Notes: generated by a model not told the origin, from the letters alone. 64,000 nt of DNA from Pedobacter mucosus (GCF_022200785.1 NZ_CP087585.1:744001-808000); one strand, 5' to 3'. Shown: positions 1 through 9,022, counted from the stretch's first letter. Translations and numbers: made by a program.

Positions 1-50
1 GATTAAACAAAACGCTTTAGTCTAAAATATTATAAACCAAATAGAATATA

Positions 51-77
51 GTCCTGATGAAAATCAGGACTTTTTTT
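51..77 (+). terminator. Rho-independent terminator
   Basis: A perfect 8-bp stem (GTCCTGAT / ATCAGGAC) with a GAAA loop is followed directly by seven T residues. It presumably ends a plus-strand gene lying before the window. A similar stem occurs at 49081-49100 behind the ferredoxin gene. Confidence 0.85.
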
Positions 78-202
78 GTTTATGATTTAAATGAGAAATA
101 AGCTTTTTTGAAAATTCGCTTACATGAAGTTACTTTCAAAATAACATATCGTTTTTAGTATTCAAATGATCGTATTCATGCTGTTTTAATACACGTTTTA
201 CG

Positions 203-210
203 TACTTTTG
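203..210 (+). promoter_or_regulatory. -7 box of the thioesterase gene
   Basis: TACTTTTG matches the Bacteroidota -7 consensus TAnnTTTG. No clear -33 TTTG is visible. The last three bases form a TTG that opens the reading frame at 208, but as part of the promoter this TTG is probably not translated. The ATG at 220 or the one at 262 is the better start. Confidence 0.5.
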
Positions 211-219
211 CCACCTGCT

Positions 220-741
220 ATGATTTTAAAAAAGAAATTTGTTAAAGAGAGTTTTACAATAATGAACGAGTTGGTTTTACCGAATGATACCAACACGTTA
301 AATAATTTAATGGGTGGTCGTTTGCTCCATTGGATGGATATTGCAGCGGCAATATCAGCTCAAAAGCACTGCAATCGCATCGTTGTAACGGCATCTGTTG
401 ATAATGTTTCTTTTAAACATCCGATAAAACTAGGTGATGTAATTACCATCGAAGCCAAGGTTACTAGAGCTTTTAACACGTCTGTAGAAGTTCGCCTTGA
501 TGTTTGGGCTGAAAATATTCCGAGCGGTGCCCGTCAGAAAAGTAACGAGGCATATTATACATTTGTGGCTGTAAATCAAAGCGATCAAACCATTCAAGTG
601 CCGGAAGCTATACCCGAAAGTGCTGAAGAAATTGAATTATTTGCTGGAGCGTTACGCCGCAGACAGTTAAGATTAGTTTTAGGTGGAAAAATGCTTCCAG
701 AAGATGCTAATGAACTTAAAGCACTATTCTTTAAAGCATAA
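220..741 (+). CDS. Acyl-CoA thioesterase (hotdog fold, YciA/BACH type)
   Basis: Hydrolyses acyl-CoA thioesters to free acid and CoA in the cytoplasm, judged from family resemblance. The protein (173 aa from ATG 220) has the family signature PNDTNTLNNLMGGRLLHWMD near the N-terminus and the following alpha helix with a conserved His, then VSFKHPIKLGDVI and a second strand set ending NEAYYTFVAV. It is a single hotdog domain, the usual length for a bacterial hexameric enzyme. The frame is open from a TTG at 208 that overlaps the -7 box, so ATG 220 is preferred; the ATG at 262 would leave the core domain intact as well. The substrate cannot be read from sequence. Confidence 0.85.
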   Translation: MILKKKFVKESFTIMNELVLPNDTNTLNNLMGGRLLHWMDIAAAISAQKHCNRIVVTASVDNVSFKHPIKLGDVITIEAKVTRAFNTSVEVRLDVWAENIPSGARQKSNEAYYTFVAVNQSDQTIQVPEAIPESAEEIELFAGALRRRQLRLVLGGKMLPEDANELKALFFKA

Positions 742-782
742 TTTTTACATAAAAAGTCTATATCCTTAATATGATTATTTTA

Positions 783-809
783 TTTTAGCGGTATACCCGT
801 TCGCTAAAA
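783..809 (+). other. Hairpin abutting the antiporter start codon
   Basis: An 8-bp inverted repeat (TTTTAGCG / CGCTAAAA, 11-nt loop) ends two bases before the ATG at 812. It could terminate the thioesterase transcript or shield the antiporter ribosome-entry region; the sequence does not decide between these. Confidence 0.4.
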
Positions 810-811
810 AT

Positions 812-2002
812 ATGACTACATATACAATCTTAATTATTTTAAGTGGATTAGTAATTTTTTCTTATCTATTTGATTTAGTGGCAAGTAGAACCAAAATACC
901 TTCGGTTTTACTTTTGCTTTTACTCGGTATCGGATTGAGATTTTTAGTTGCATACTATGATTTTCATACTTTTAACTTCTTATCCATACTGCCAACTTTA
1001 GGAACTGTTGGTTTAATTTTAATCGTATTCGAAGGATCTTTGGAGCTTAAGTATGATCGAAATAAAAATAAAATCATCAAGAGCGCATTTTTTTCGGCCT
1101 TAACAATACTGTTAGGAACTGCCACACTGATCACGTTAATCATTTATCAAATCACCCATCGTGATTTATATACTTGCATTGCTAATGCCATTCCGTTTAG
1201 CGTAATTAGTTCAGCAATTGCAATCCCATCCGCCGCTGCATTAGTAAAAAAAGATAAGGAATTTGTAATTTATGAATCCTCCTTTTCGGATATTTTAGGA
1301 ATTATTATTTTCAATTTTGCAATTACTAATCACTCCATTACTACGTCAGCATTTATTGGCTTGGGTTTAAGCACCTTTTTAATCGTGTTATTATCTGCCA
1401 TTGCTTGCGTCGTTTTACTCTACATTATGGGGCGATTGGTGCATCATATTAAATTTTTTCTAATTATCTCTATCCTGATTTTGGTTTACGCCATTGGGCA
1501 ATCTTACCATTTATCATCTTTAGTATTAATTTTGAGCACTGGTTTGTTTTTAAACAATGCAGATACGATACAGAATGCTTGGTTTAGAAGTATATTTTTG
1601 TATAAAAATTTAACTGCAGATTTATCTCAGCTTTATCAATTATCGGCAGAAAGTGCCTTTATTTTGCGCACATTCTTTTTTGTAATTTTTGGCTTTACAA
1701 TGAATATTAGCGAATTAAATGATAAGCCGATTTTAGCTAATGGATTATTTATCTTAGTATCGATTTATATTATTCGCTTCTTCTTTTTAAAAGTATTTAA
1801 GAATGGAAGTTTAATTCCTATCCTATATATCGCTCCACGTGGATTAATAAGTATATTACTTTACTTCAATCTTCCAGCCGCTCTTAAAATACCAGAGATT
1901 GGTACATCATTTTTATTTCTAGTGGTATTAGGATCGAGTATTGTGATGACATTAGGTATAACCTTAAGTAAAAGAATAAAGGAAGAACTACCTATGGCTT
2001 AA
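812..2002 (+). CDS. Cation:proton antiporter (CPA family, Na+/H+ exchanger-like)
   Basis: An integral membrane protein of 396 aa made up almost entirely of hydrophobic segments (about 10-12), the architecture of the Na+/H+ exchanger domain. Features seen include FEGSLELK at residues 73-80, the discontinuous-helix region SAIAIPSAA near 135-142, and ESSFSD at 155-160, in the place where CPA1-type antiporters carry the acidic ion-binding pair (E155, D160). It lacks the C-terminal TrkA or CNMP regulatory domain found in longer members, so it is a minimal exchanger. It would exchange cytoplasmic Na+ or K+ for protons. It follows the thioesterase gene by 70 bp on the same strand. Confidence 0.8.
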   Translation: MTTYTILIILSGLVIFSYLFDLVASRTKIPSVLLLLLLGIGLRFLVAYYDFHTFNFLSILPTLGTVGLILIVFEGSLELKYDRNKNKIIKSAFFSALTILLGTATLITLIIYQITHRDLYTCIANAIPFSVISSAIAIPSAAALVKKDKEFVIYESSFSDILGIIIFNFAITNHSITTSAFIGLGLSTFLIVLLSAIACVVLLYIMGRLVHHIKFFLIISILILVYAIGQSYHLSSLVLILSTGLFLNNADTIQNAWFRSIFLYKNLTADLSQLYQLSAESAFILRTFFFVIFGFTMNISELNDKPILANGLFILVSIYIIRFFFLKVFKNGSLIPILYIAPRGLISILLYFNLPAALKIPEIGTSFLFLVVLGSSIVMTLGITLSKRIKEELPMA

Positions 2003-2016
2003 AAACGAAGTGTTAC

Positions 2017-2421
2017 CTAACTTCCCATTTCTAAAATCTTATCAAATTCTTCTGCTTTTAAAGGCATTACAGATAAACGACCTTGTTTAACCAGCGAAAT
2101 GTCTGCAAGGCTAGGTTCGGCTTTAACCTGCTCTAATGACACTGGGTTCTTTAAGCTTTCTACTGGAATTAAATCGACCACAACCCAATTCGTATCTTCT
2201 GTTGTTGGGTCTTGATAAAATTCCTTCACTACCTTTGCAATCCCAACTACGTTTTTCCCTTCATTACTATGATAGAACAGAACTAAATCGCCTTCAACCA
2301 TAGCTTTGAGATTATTTCTTGCCTGATAATTACGCACTCCATCCCAAAACGTACGTCCATCTTTATTAAATTTTTCCCAACTATATTTAAACGGTTCACT
2401 CTTAACTAACCAATGGTTCAT
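2017..2421 (-). CDS. EVE domain-containing protein
   Basis: A 134-aa protein consisting of one EVE domain, a PUA-like fold related to thymocyte nuclear protein 1 and thought to recognise modified bases in nucleic acids. Diagnostic stretches are MNHWLVKSEPFKYSWEKF at the start, FWDGVRNYQARNNLK, GDLVLFYHSNEGKNVVGIAKV, and a C-terminal RLSVMPLKAEEF. The reading frame extends 15 codons further upstream to 2466, but the family starts at MNHWLVKSEP, so the ATG at 2421 is chosen. It converges with the antiporter gene, with 14 bp between the stops. A role in sensing modified DNA or RNA is family knowledge, not visible here. Confidence 0.85.
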   Translation of the reverse strand: MNHWLVKSEPFKYSWEKFNKDGRTFWDGVRNYQARNNLKAMVEGDLVLFYHSNEGKNVVGIAKVVKEFYQDPTTEDTNWVVVDLIPVESLKNPVSLEQVKAEPSLADISLVKQGRLSVMPLKAEEFDKILEMGS

Positions 2422-2601
2422 ATCAATGCTTTCTTTTTTCAAAACTAGCAAAACATGAGTAAACAAAAAATTTAATAATCAATATTGAAAAAATCATGTC
2501 TTCAATTTCGACGTAAATAATGGTAACAGAACATCACCGTTAAACAAAATGATGCTTATATATCACGTAATCATTTAAGAGTAAACAGAGAGCAAAACGA
2601 A

Positions 2602-2630
2602 AAAGGCGCCTTGGATACCCAGGCGCCTTT
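2602..2630 (-). terminator. Terminator hairpin behind the metalloprotease gene
   Basis: A perfect 9-bp GC-rich stem (AAAGGCGCC / GGCGCCTTT) with an 11-nt loop lies 17 bp past the stop of the minus-strand metalloprotease gene. The T run is short (TTT), with further Ts downstream. Confidence 0.7.
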
Positions 2631-2646
2631 AACTTAATACTAAATT

Positions 2647-5217
2647 TTAATCTTTTTTTGTATCTAAAACTTGATCGATTCGATCTGCAAGATCTTGTAA
2701 ATGGTATTTACTTAAGCCCGAAGCAGTGTTAGCGCTGGTTTTAAGCATTACATCTAGTTCTTTCAATTGCCCTTTAACTACGGAAAACACATCACTTTGA
2801 GATGCAGTAATACCACCTTGTTCTGCACCACCTCTTCCTCTGGTTGCCATTTGTGCACCAGTATTAATTACTGGTAGCGGCTTCAAAATTGAAATCAGTT
2901 TATCAACATATAATTTCTGTAAATTTCTTCTATAAACATCAACTGGTTGATTTGACTTAAGTTCAGTGAATATAGAACCGTTCAAGTCTGCAAAGAGATC
3001 AGTAATTTTATAAGCGCTTTCGCCATCAATTGATTCTGCAGAAATAAGCTTGGTTAACGTAGAAGTTCCTAGAATCCTATTTAATGTCGTATTCTGCAAT
3101 CTTCCGATTACTTCCAATCCGTTTTCATCAATATCATCTAAAATGGGTTTGTTAATTAACCAAATTGGCGTTTTAAATAATTGCAGATCTAAAAATGCCA
3201 TCGCTTCCTTTTGAGTAGAAGCCGGTGTGCGTTGATAAACTGAACCTGCTTGCTCAACTGTTTTTGGATTTTCATAAATGCCACCGATGTTTTTAGCTAC
3301 ATGACCCATGTAACGACCAAATTGGGTTGTTAATTGACCATACATATTAGTCAAATTATCATAACCATCAGCAGGTTCTTTTGTCCACTCTGGTAAATTA
3401 TTTAAAATAACTTTCAAATTTTTAATACCGTAGGTACTTGCTTTCATTGCGTTATCAGATAGATCTTCATTTTGAGAATGTGGATCATCTGAATTGGTTT
3501 CTGTACCAAACCAAAGTCTGCGGTTTTTTGCAGATTCAATAGTCATTTTATTTAAAATTGGAATTTCTTGCTGTGGCGTTTTTGTATCAGCGAAATATTT
3601 GTATCCCCACTCAATTGCCCAGTTATCATAATCACCAATACGCGGATATAAGCCTTTTGCTGAAATTTTATCTTCTGGCTGCGCTACATAATTAAAACGG
3701 GCATAATCCATTATTGATGGCGTGTGTCCGTTAGCTTCTACCCATTTTTTATCTCTAAGCATTTCCGTTGGAACTGTTGAACTCGAACCATAATTATGGC
3801 GTAAACCTAAAGTATGGCCAACCTCATGAGAAGAAACAAAACGAATCAAATCACCCATTAATTCGTCACTAAAAGTCATTTTGCGTGCTCTTGGATCAAC
3901 AGCAGCTGTTTGAATCATATACCAATCATGCACCAATTTCTGTACATTGTGAAACCAGTTGATATGGCTTTCCATAATCTCTCCACTACGTGGATCAGAA
4001 ATACTTGGACCACTAGCATTGGCAATTTCAGATGGTTTGTAAACAATAGCCGAATGACTTGCATCATCAATACTCCAGGTAGAATCTTGTTTAAAGCTTG
4101 GAGCCTCTTTTGCCATAATTGCATTTTTAAAGCCTGCTTTTTCGAAGGCTTTTGCCCAATCATCAACACCAGCTTTTAAATAAGGAATCCATTTTTTAGG
4201 TGTGGCTGGATCAATGTAGAAAACAATTGGTTTCTTCGGCTCTACCAACTCACCGCGTTTATATTTAGCTAAATCTTGTGGTTTAGGTTCTAATCTCCAT
4301 CTTTTTATTAATTCAATTTCTTTTACACCTTGAGGATTTAAATCGAAATCAGTATACCCAACAGCAAAATAACCTACACGTGGATCAAAATAACGAGCTT
4401 TCATCGGTACTTTTGGTAAAATAACCAACGATGTATTTAATTCAATAGTAGATGAACCTGCAGAACCGCCACCACCCATGCCGGTTGGCGCAGCAGCACC
4501 AAATGGGGAAGGAGCAGCTGTTAATGCATAAGTTTTGATTGTATTAATCTCAACATTACTCGCAAAACTTCTAATACTTTGGATGTAACTACGATCTGCT
4601 TGCTGTGCGCCTAACCTAAACCTGGTTTTTGCTGCAGGAGAGCTGAAATAAAAAATATCGTTGTCACTATTTAAATAATCACTAACATCAATAACGCTTC
4701 CTTTTTTATCTGGAGAATAAGCAGCAATATTAAATGAAGCGGCTATTGCTTGAATATTTGAATTTTTTAGGGATTGGTACATAGAAGTTGTACTATCTGG
4801 GCCATAAGTTCTGTAACTTATTTTGCGCATAAAAATGCGATTGTTTGGCCCCTTTTCGAAACGAATAACTGAACTCCCAATCTGATCACCAGCATAACCT
4901 TGAGCAGCTCTTACTTCCGATCCTGATTTAGAAATTCGGCTAACCACTAAAATATCCCTTCCTAAGGTAGAATCTGCAATCTCAAAGAAAAATTTATCCT
5001 CTAATTTATGCGTGGTGATCATCCCTTTTCGGGTAATCGTTTTATTGGTTATAACTTGGTCGTAAGGTTTCGGTTGTGCTTTAATTCCTGAGCCTAAAGC
5101 AGCACCAGATGCTCTTCTGGTTGAGTCTGTTGGAGGAGTTCCGCCTTGCCTACCTTGAGCTTGCGCAAAAGTAAGTGCTGATACCCCCAGCAAAAGGGTA
5201 AGTAAACTTTTTTTCAT
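2647..5217 (-). CDS. Secreted zinc-dependent metalloprotease (DUF5117/DUF5118 family)
   Basis: An 856-aa exported protein. A signal peptide (MKKSLLTLLLGVSALTFAQA) is followed by a Gly/Pro-rich linker, the DUF5118/DUF5117 regions, and a zincin catalytic domain with HEVGHTLGLRH around residues 464-474: the extended metzincin-like motif HExxHxxGxxH with three zinc ligands and the catalytic Glu. A second Gly-rich patch (ATRGRGGAEQGG) lies near the C-terminus. Large metalloproteases of this kind are common in Bacteroidota and act in the periplasm or at the cell surface. It is a single-gene unit with its own terminator. A TATATTTA sequence about 25 bp upstream of the ATG resembles a -7 box. The substrate is unknown. 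Confidence 0.85.
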   Translation of the reverse strand: MKKSLLTLLLGVSALTFAQAQGRQGGTPPTDSTRRASGAALGSGIKAQPKPYDQVITNKTITRKGMITTHKLEDKFFFEIADSTLGRDILVVSRISKSGSEVRAAQGYAGDQIGSSVIRFEKGPNNRIFMRKISYRTYGPDSTTSMYQSLKNSNIQAIAASFNIAAYSPDKKGSVIDVSDYLNSDNDIFYFSSPAAKTRFRLGAQQADRSYIQSIRSFASNVEINTIKTYALTAAPSPFGAAAPTGMGGGGSAGSSTIELNTSLVILPKVPMKARYFDPRVGYFAVGYTDFDLNPQGVKEIELIKRWRLEPKPQDLAKYKRGELVEPKKPIVFYIDPATPKKWIPYLKAGVDDWAKAFEKAGFKNAIMAKEAPSFKQDSTWSIDDASHSAIVYKPSEIANASGPSISDPRSGEIMESHINWFHNVQKLVHDWYMIQTAAVDPRARKMTFSDELMGDLIRFVSSHEVGHTLGLRHNYGSSSTVPTEMLRDKKWVEANGHTPSIMDYARFNYVAQPEDKISAKGLYPRIGDYDNWAIEWGYKYFADTKTPQQEIPILNKMTIESAKNRRLWFGTETNSDDPHSQNEDLSDNAMKASTYGIKNLKVILNNLPEWTKEPADGYDNLTNMYGQLTTQFGRYMGHVAKNIGGIYENPKTVEQAGSVYQRTPASTQKEAMAFLDLQLFKTPIWLINKPILDDIDENGLEVIGRLQNTTLNRILGTSTLTKLISAESIDGESAYKITDLFADLNGSIFTELKSNQPVDVYRRNLQKLYVDKLISILKPLPVINTGAQMATRGRGGAEQGGITASQSDVFSVVKGQLKELDVMLKTSANTASGLSKYHLQDLADRIDQVLDTKKD

Positions 5218-5313
5218 GATAATTAGTTGATTGAAGCGTAAATATATGATCGTAGGCTTCTAATTACACGAATATTGAAATAACTTTATGGTTACAAACG
5301 AAAAAATTTTCTT

Positions 5314-5676
5314 TTAGGGTAAAATAAACTCTGGATTTTCAATTAAACCTATCACATTTCCAAATGGATCAAAAATACTACCTACCCAAATCGTTCCGCC
5401 AACGTTATTTGGCGCTGCATGGATTTCAATTTCTAATTCAGCAAAACGATCGAATGCTTTTTTGATATCGTTTGTACCCCAATAAGTGGTAGAATGATTT
5501 CCATTACTAAAACCAGAATCATCCGGATCTAAACCTAGTTCGTAACCGCCGATATTATAACCTACATAATATACCTCATCAAAATAAGGCTCAATTTCGA
5601 AAACTTCTTTATACCACTTTTTTGCAGCTTCTAAGTCGCTTACATAATATACTATTGTTCGTAATCCCTGTAGCAT
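5314..5676 (-). CDS. VOC family protein (glyoxalase/bleomycin-resistance fold)
   Basis: A 120-aa single vicinal-oxygen-chelate module pair: the N-terminal half begins GLRTIVYYVSDLEAAKKWY with E/D-rich loops, and the C-terminal half ends with IFDPFGNVIGLIENPEF, typical of glyoxalase-like proteins. Members bind a divalent metal and act as lyases, dioxygenases or antibiotic-binding proteins, and the reaction cannot be assigned here. It lies 47 bp behind holA on the same strand and may be co-transcribed with it. Confidence 0.8.
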   Translation of the reverse strand: MLQGLRTIVYYVSDLEAAKKWYKEVFEIEPYFDEVYYVGYNIGGYELGLDPDDSGFSNGNHSTTYWGTNDIKKAFDRFAELEIEIHAAPNNVGGTIWVGSIFDPFGNVIGLIENPEFILP

Positions 5677-5723
5677 TTTTTAATTATTATTATTCGTTGA
5701 TCCTTGTTCTTTAATCTTTTTTC

Positions 5724-6746
5724 CTAATGTATTATTTTAAAAACCAATTCTTTCAATAGTTCACCATCACTCACACTACCACTGCTATCTAAACCCTTAC
5801 TTTTTAAATCGTATTCACGGAGTAAACTAATTATTTGAAATACTTTTCCTGTATTATAACTTCTAGCCGCAGTTTCGTAGTCCTTCACAAAAAAAGGTGG
5901 AACCCCTAATTCTGATGCTGCGTTGGGTTTATTGAGGACATAATGGTATTTTAAAATTTTTGTAAAATAACCACCTAAACTTGCCAAAACTAGCACCGTT
6001 GGGTTTGCTTTAGGGTTACTGGCGAAGTAGTTAATAATTTTATTGCATTTTAAAATATCGCGAATAGCCAATGCTTTTTGCAATTCGAAAACATTGTATT
6101 CTTTACTTATACCAATATTTCGTTGTACCAAATCCGAATTAATGATTTGATCCTTTGAAATATTCAGCATTAATTTTTCTATCTCATTAGCAATTTTTGA
6201 AAGATCCGATCCTAAGTATTCTGCTAATAAAGCAGAAGCTTGTTGATCAATTTTATAACCTTTTTCTTTTATGAATCCTTCAATCCAAGCAGCCAGTTGA
6301 TAATCACGAACTAAATCAGACTGAAAAATTAAACCACTTTTGCTAATTGCTTTGTATATCTTTTTCCGTTTGTCAAAATTTGCATATTTAAAAGCTAATA
6401 CTAAAATGGTGCTTGGTAAGGGTTTTTCAAAATAGTTTAAAACAAAACCTGCTTCCTTACTTGATGCATCATCCTTACCCCATTTTAAATCTTGCGCTTC
6501 CTTTACAATTACAACCTGAAAATCAGACATCATTGGATATCGCTTTGCGGCACCTAAAATCGTCGCCATGTCAGTATCTTTGCCATACAATACCGTTTGA
6601 TTAAATCCTTTTTCGGCATCATTCAACAATTTGTCTTCAATGTAATCAGTTACCTGATCGATATAAAAAGATTCTTCGCCATGCAATAAATACACAGGTT
6701 TAAACTTTCGGGCTTTAATATCTTTAATAATTTCAGCAGCAGTCAT
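5724..6746 (-). CDS. holA: DNA polymerase III subunit delta
   Basis: The delta subunit of the clamp loader, which opens the beta sliding clamp. The 340-aa protein has the expected length and features: an N-terminal PVYLLHGEESFYIDQVTDYI, the diverged AAA+ core with KRYPMMSDFQVVIVKEAQDL, an SDLSKIANEIEKL helix in the middle, and a C-terminal collar domain with LREYDLKSKGLDSS. As in other delta subunits, there is no functional Walker A motif. It is divergently arranged from the small toxin-antitoxin-like pair starting at 6818. Start ATG at 6746. Confidence 0.92.
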   Translation of the reverse strand: MTAAEIIKDIKARKFKPVYLLHGEESFYIDQVTDYIEDKLLNDAEKGFNQTVLYGKDTDMATILGAAKRYPMMSDFQVVIVKEAQDLKWGKDDASSKEAGFVLNYFEKPLPSTILVLAFKYANFDKRKKIYKAISKSGLIFQSDLVRDYQLAAWIEGFIKEKGYKIDQQASALLAEYLGSDLSKIANEIEKLMLNISKDQIINSDLVQRNIGISKEYNVFELQKALAIRDILKCNKIINYFASNPKANPTVLVLASLGGYFTKILKYHYVLNKPNAASELGVPPFFVKDYETAARSYNTGKVFQIISLLREYDLKSKGLDSSGSVSDGELLKELVFKIIH

Positions 6747-6817
6747 TGCTGTAAAATTACGATTTAGATATAAAGTTTTATGATTTTTACCGATCTTTAC
6801 ACATTAAAATATAGGTT

Positions 6818-7024
6818 ATGAAACTAATATTGGAAAATGTAGATACAAAACATTATAACCTTCTACTAGAGATGGCTGAAGCATTGAACTTTAAAATTAA
6901 AGAATTAAACATTTCAGAAGATGAAGATGCCGCACTTGGCAAAGCTGTTGAATCTGGACAAGTAGAAGGTAGAATGGACGAGCCATCAAAAGAAGAGTTT
7001 GAAAAATGGTTAGGCAATTTATAA
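6818..7024 (+). CDS. Putative antitoxin of a RelE/ParE-like pair
   Basis: A 68-aa acidic protein (KIKELNISEDEDAALGKAVESGQVEGRMDEPSKEEF in overlapping parts) whose stop codon directly abuts the ATG of the next gene. Small acidic protein, next-gene toxin fold and zero spacing are typical of type II antitoxins in Bacteroidota. The N-terminal MKLILENVDTKHYNLLLEMA may be a short DNA-binding or dimerisation strand; no recognisable ribbon-helix-helix is certain. The function is inferred mainly from context. Confidence 0.6.
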   Translation: MKLILENVDTKHYNLLLEMAEALNFKIKELNISEDEDAALGKAVESGQVEGRMDEPSKEEFEKWLGNL

Positions 7025-7288
7025 ATGAAATATGAATATGATAATTCATTTAAAAGAGACGCAAAGAAAGCACCAAGTATAATATTAAGCCAACTTCCCT
7101 TAATAATTAAATCCATTTCAAGTGCTTCTTCTATATTTGAAATATCTCAAGCTAAGAAACTAAAAGGATTCAAGAATATTTATCGAATTAAAATTGATGA
7201 TTATAGACTTGGCATATATACGGATCAGGATACAGTTATTTTTTCTAGATTGCTCCCGAGAAAAAACATTTATAAAAAATTTCCATAA
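7025..7288 (+). CDS. RelE/ParE-family toxin-like protein
   Basis: An 87-aa basic protein with the RelE/ParE layout: N-terminal helices (YDNSFKRDAKKAPSII), KKLKGFKNIYRIKIDDYRLGIY as the central beta sheet, and a final strand with RLLPRKNIYKKF. The motif YRIKIDDYRLGIY corresponds to the Y-R-I-R-x-G-x-Y-R core of the family. In RelE-type toxins, which cleave ribosome-bound mRNA, basic residues of the sheet are used; ParE-type toxins poison gyrase. The sequence does not say which applies. It is translated directly behind the antitoxin candidate without a gap, so coupling is likely. Confidence 0.75.
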   Translation: MKYEYDNSFKRDAKKAPSIILSQLPLIIKSISSASSIFEISQAKKLKGFKNIYRIKIDDYRLGIYTDQDTVIFSRLLPRKNIYKKFP

Positions 7289-7302
7289 GTATTTTCCTAA
7301 AA

Positions 7303-7761
7303 ATGTTTAACCCAACACCACTTAATCTCCCGCCTTATCCTTTTAAAATTACCCAAAAAGATGATGTGATTTTCATTTTCGACGAGTTAAGGAAAAAGCA
7401 TTTGGTTTTAACGCCAGAAGAATGGGTTCGTCAGCATTTTATTCAAAATCTGATTATTGCCAAAAACTTTCCAAAAACCTTAATTCAAATCGAAGGAGGC
7501 TTAATTTTGAATCAATTACAAAAACGTAGTGATATTTTAGTGTACAATACTGCGGGTGAAAAAGTAATGCTTATTGAATGTAAAGCACCAAAAGTAAAAA
7601 TTACCCAATCAGTTTTTGATCAGGCATCAAGGTATAATTCAATTCATCAAGCCAAATGGATTGTGCTTACAAACGGTTTAAAGCATGTTTATGCTAAAAT
7701 GAATTTAGAAAAAGCCAGCTTTGATTTTGTTCAGGAGTTGCCAACCTATCTTAGTTTATAA
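7303..7761 (+). CDS. HsdR N-terminal-like (HSDR_N_2) nuclease-fold protein
   Basis: A 152-aa protein matching the stand-alone type I restriction enzyme R N-terminal domain common in Bacteroidota. It carries a PD-(D/E)xK core: Glu in IQIEGGL, Asp in KRSDILVYN, then LIECKAP with the E-x-K pair, and QASRYNSIHQAKWIVLTNG behind it. No methylase or helicase partners are nearby, so it is not part of a type I restriction system here. The gene often sits next to holA in related genomes (recollection, not checked), and here the toxin-antitoxin-like pair lies between the two. The cellular role is not known. Confidence 0.8.
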   Translation: MFNPTPLNLPPYPFKITQKDDVIFIFDELRKKHLVLTPEEWVRQHFIQNLIIAKNFPKTLIQIEGGLILNQLQKRSDILVYNTAGEKVMLIECKAPKVKITQSVFDQASRYNSIHQAKWIVLTNGLKHVYAKMNLEKASFDFVQELPTYLSL

Positions 7762-7828
7762 GTGATTTTAACTTTTACAATTTCCCAAACGCTTTGGAAA
7801 TAAGTTGTCATGGCTATTTGAATTTAAA

Positions 7829-9022
7829 TTAGCTATCGTATTCTTTTTTCCAGTATTGATTGTGGCCAGTATAAATTGCTTCGTTACACATGGCCACGCA
7901 AATTGCGGCCTGAGTTCCAGTATCAATATTTGAAACGGGCTCTTTTTTTGTATTGATCGACTTATAAAATTCATCCAAGGCATAATTTGTTCCGTCTAAA
8001 GTTGCTTTATCTAAAATAGGAATGCCACCATCTTTGTTAACCACAATTTTTGTGGCTCCAGTTACTCCATCCACAATGCCTAAATCTTTTTTTGTACTTT
8101 CCTCTGGATAAAATAATCCTGTGTTTGTGAGTAAAGAAACAGAACCTTTTGTGCCTTTAATTTTGAATAAATAACCATCATGAGCATTACCACAAGTTGC
8201 GCCAAAGTTGCCAATCATACTTTTCTCATTGTAGCGAAAAACTGCCTGAATGTTGTCATCTGTTTCTCTTCCATCTTTAAAAACATCAATACCACCCGTT
8301 CCAATAATTTCGTTTGGCTGTGTTTCAAAAGCCCAATTGATAAAATCTATTTGATGTGATAGCAGTTCAGCGGCTAAGCCACCTGAATATTCTTTATACA
8401 TTCGCCAATTTATCTGTCTTTCCAAATCTGCATTTGGAACAGCTCTTCGCCAGTTGCCATTGCGATCCCAGCGACAATCTATCTGAGAAACTTTACCCAG
8501 GTAGCCGCTTTGAATCATATCCTTAACCTTAAAATAAAGGGGAGAGTATCGATACTGATAACCCACCTGAAAAACTTGTTTAGGATATCGTTTAACCAAT
8601 TTTTTTAACTCAATCGCTTGGGCGATATTGTAAGTCATGGTTTTTTCAATGTAGACATGTTTGCCTGCCAGAACAGCGTCTTTGGCTATTTTAAAATGTT
8701 CGCTTAGCGGTGTTGCAATAAAAACTGCATCGATATTTTTATCATTTAAAACTTGATGATAATCTTTAATAGCTTTAGCATCATTAGGAACGTACTTTTC
8801 AGTTTCTTTAAGCCGGAAATCCAGTAAATCACAATAAGCTACTGTTTTGAATTTAGCAGGCATGGATTTGATAACTGACAATACACCTTTACCTCGATCT
8901 CCACAACCAATCATTGCGATCTTAATTATCGGATCTAAATGTAAACTTCCAAAAACTTGATTACCAACCAATAAACTTGAACTAAATAACGCTGATGTTT
9001 TAACAAATGAACGACGATGCAT
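7829..9022 (-). CDS. Gfo/Idh/MocA family oxidoreductase (exported, Tat-like signal)
   Basis: A 397-aa NAD(P)-dependent sugar oxidoreductase-like protein. The N-terminus RRSFVKTSALFSSSLLVG resembles a twin-arginine signal. The Rossmann motif IAMIGCGDRGKG, the ATPLSEHFKIAKDAVLAGKHVYIEKT block (E-K-T in place of the usual EKP) and the catalytic-region GGLAAELLSHQIDFINW are visible. It is the last gene of a four-gene operon and its ATG abuts the stop of the DUF1080 gene with no gap. With DUF1080 and TIM-barrel partners it probably oxidises or reduces the C3 position of sugars in the periplasm, an inference from context. Confidence 0.82.
   Translation of the reverse strand: MHRRSFVKTSALFSSSLLVGNQVFGSLHLDPIIKIAMIGCGDRGKGVLSVIKSMPAKFKTVAYCDLLDFRLKETEKYVPNDAKAIKDYHQVLNDKNIDAVFIATPLSEHFKIAKDAVLAGKHVYIEKTMTYNIAQAIELKKLVKRYPKQVFQVGYQYRYSPLYFKVKDMIQSGYLGKVSQIDCRWDRNGNWRRAVPNADLERQINWRMYKEYSGGLAAELLSHQIDFINWAFETQPNEIIGTGGIDVFKDGRETDDNIQAVFRYNEKSMIGNFGATCGNAHDGYLFKIKGTKGSVSLLTNTGLFYPEESTKKDLGIVDGVTGATKIVVNKDGGIPILDKATLDGTNYALDEFYKSINTKKEPVSNIDTGTQAAICVAMCNEAIYTGHNQYWKKEYDS

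Noticed and set aside
3910..4179. 89-residue frame inside the metalloprotease gene
   Set aside because: It is antisense to the catalytic domain of a well-supported gene, with no sign of an own start region.
7303..7761. Type I restriction-modification system
   Set aside because: Only an HsdR N-terminal-like domain is present; no HsdM, HsdS or helicase part lies nearby, and such stand-alone genes are common in this phylum.
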